This document shows, in pieces, positions 63,519 to 64,000 of a stretch of 64,000 nt of DNA. Position 1 is the first letter of the stretch, and each line of letters starts with the position of its first letter. Below the pieces are notes generated by a model that searched no databases, was not told the origin of the DNA, and saw only the letters and a list, made by a program, of their open reading frames with translations. The DNA is from Oreohelix idahoensis (Eukaryota > Mollusca > Gastropoda > Stylommatophora > Oreohelicidae), in the NCBI GenBank assembly GCA_024509875.1, contig JAMPIV010019831.1, forward strand, positions 1 to 64,000. The letters run 5' to 3'. Made by a program: the position numbers and the translations under genes.

Positions 63519-64000
63519 AAGTTTGAAACTTCTACTAACTTTAAAATGAATATTTTCACATAGACATTTACACTGGTTTAAAGCTTGAAAACTTACATTA
63601 ATTTTAAAGTGACTATGTTTATAGGGACATTTACACTGCTTTGAATATGTAAGTATTATACTTAGAATGTACAACATTTCTTTCATCTTTCCCTCCCTGC
63701 TCCGTATGGAACTACTTTATGCTGTTAATTCTCTTTACGAAACTAGCAACAAAGCAATCGCCAGCCCGTGCAATGGTGGTTCATGAATCATCATTCTATA
63801 CACTTAGATTGCCAGCCTCAAATGACTGTGACATCCACTAGCGAGTTTCACATATTAAATTTAACATGGTAATATATACATTTATATGATATGTAATGAA
63901 ATATGATATGTAAATCACATCTTACGTGAATCCTGGCTCACAGACTGTTTTGCTTAGATGAATAAAAGCTACTTGAATCAGCCTCTTACACATGTCTGGG
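63519..64000. other. No gene seen
   Basis: AT-rich sequence with loosely repeated phrases at 63490-63650 (TTTACACTG, TTTAAA(A/G)TGA) that extend the pattern of repeat R1. Otherwise nothing. Confidence 0.45.

Overview
This window is invertebrate nuclear DNA that is almost entirely mobile-element sequence. It also carries the last three coding exons of one recognisable host gene, an animal alkaline phosphatase. The mix of Ty3/gypsy elements with integrase ahead of reverse transcriptase (Gmr1-like order), RTE-type and Jockey-like LINEs, abundant minisatellites and GPI-type alkaline phosphatase exons with canonical GT/AG introns fits an AT-rich metazoan genome. A mollusc or other lophotrochozoan is my best guess, but the taxon is an inference.

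Layout. At 1-5218 lies the 3' part of a Gmr1-like element (D) with a long LTR; it sits inside the Pol 3' end of another gypsy element (E) whose 203-bp LTR is at 5606-5808. From 8139 to 37264 there is a deep nest. A decayed Jockey-like LINE (8139-9788) abuts Gmr1-like element B, which runs on the minus strand. The left LTR of B is split by an RTE-type LINE (10598-28388, TSD CTCACAAT). That LINE is in turn split by a 15-kb tandem LTR composite (11876-26843, TSD TGAAG) with the structure LTR-internal-LTR-internal-LTR. At 37265-43378 there is a minisatellite derived from a LINE, a LINE scrap, another minisatellite, and a structurally intact RTE-type LINE (39700-43017) with an 11-bp TSD. Element C (43379-53203, plus strand) is a divergent sister of B in opposite orientation, and its gag is split by a 1.14-kb TG..CA insertion with TSD ATTAG.

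Alkaline phosphatase exons occupy 53304-53387, 59335-59486 and 60112-60201. They supply a zinc-ligand segment, the conserved C-terminal core with a cysteine pair, and a GPI-signal-like tail, followed by AATAAA. The 5.9-kb intron between the first two is packed with minisatellites and holds element F (54969-58106). F is a very young gypsy element with identical LTRs and a single open Gag-protease-integrase frame from which reverse transcriptase and RNase H have been cleanly removed. The right end (60.9-64 kb) holds LINE remnants and repeats also seen near the left end or next to element B.

Functionally, few elements look self-sufficient. The LINE at 39700-43017 has a full endonuclease-RT frame. 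The tandem composite (gag only) and F (no RT) look like non-autonomous LTR elements that would need enzymes from relatives. B, C and D are broken by stops and frameshifts. Most positions come from direct reading; LTR edges of B, C and D are uncertain by a few bases.
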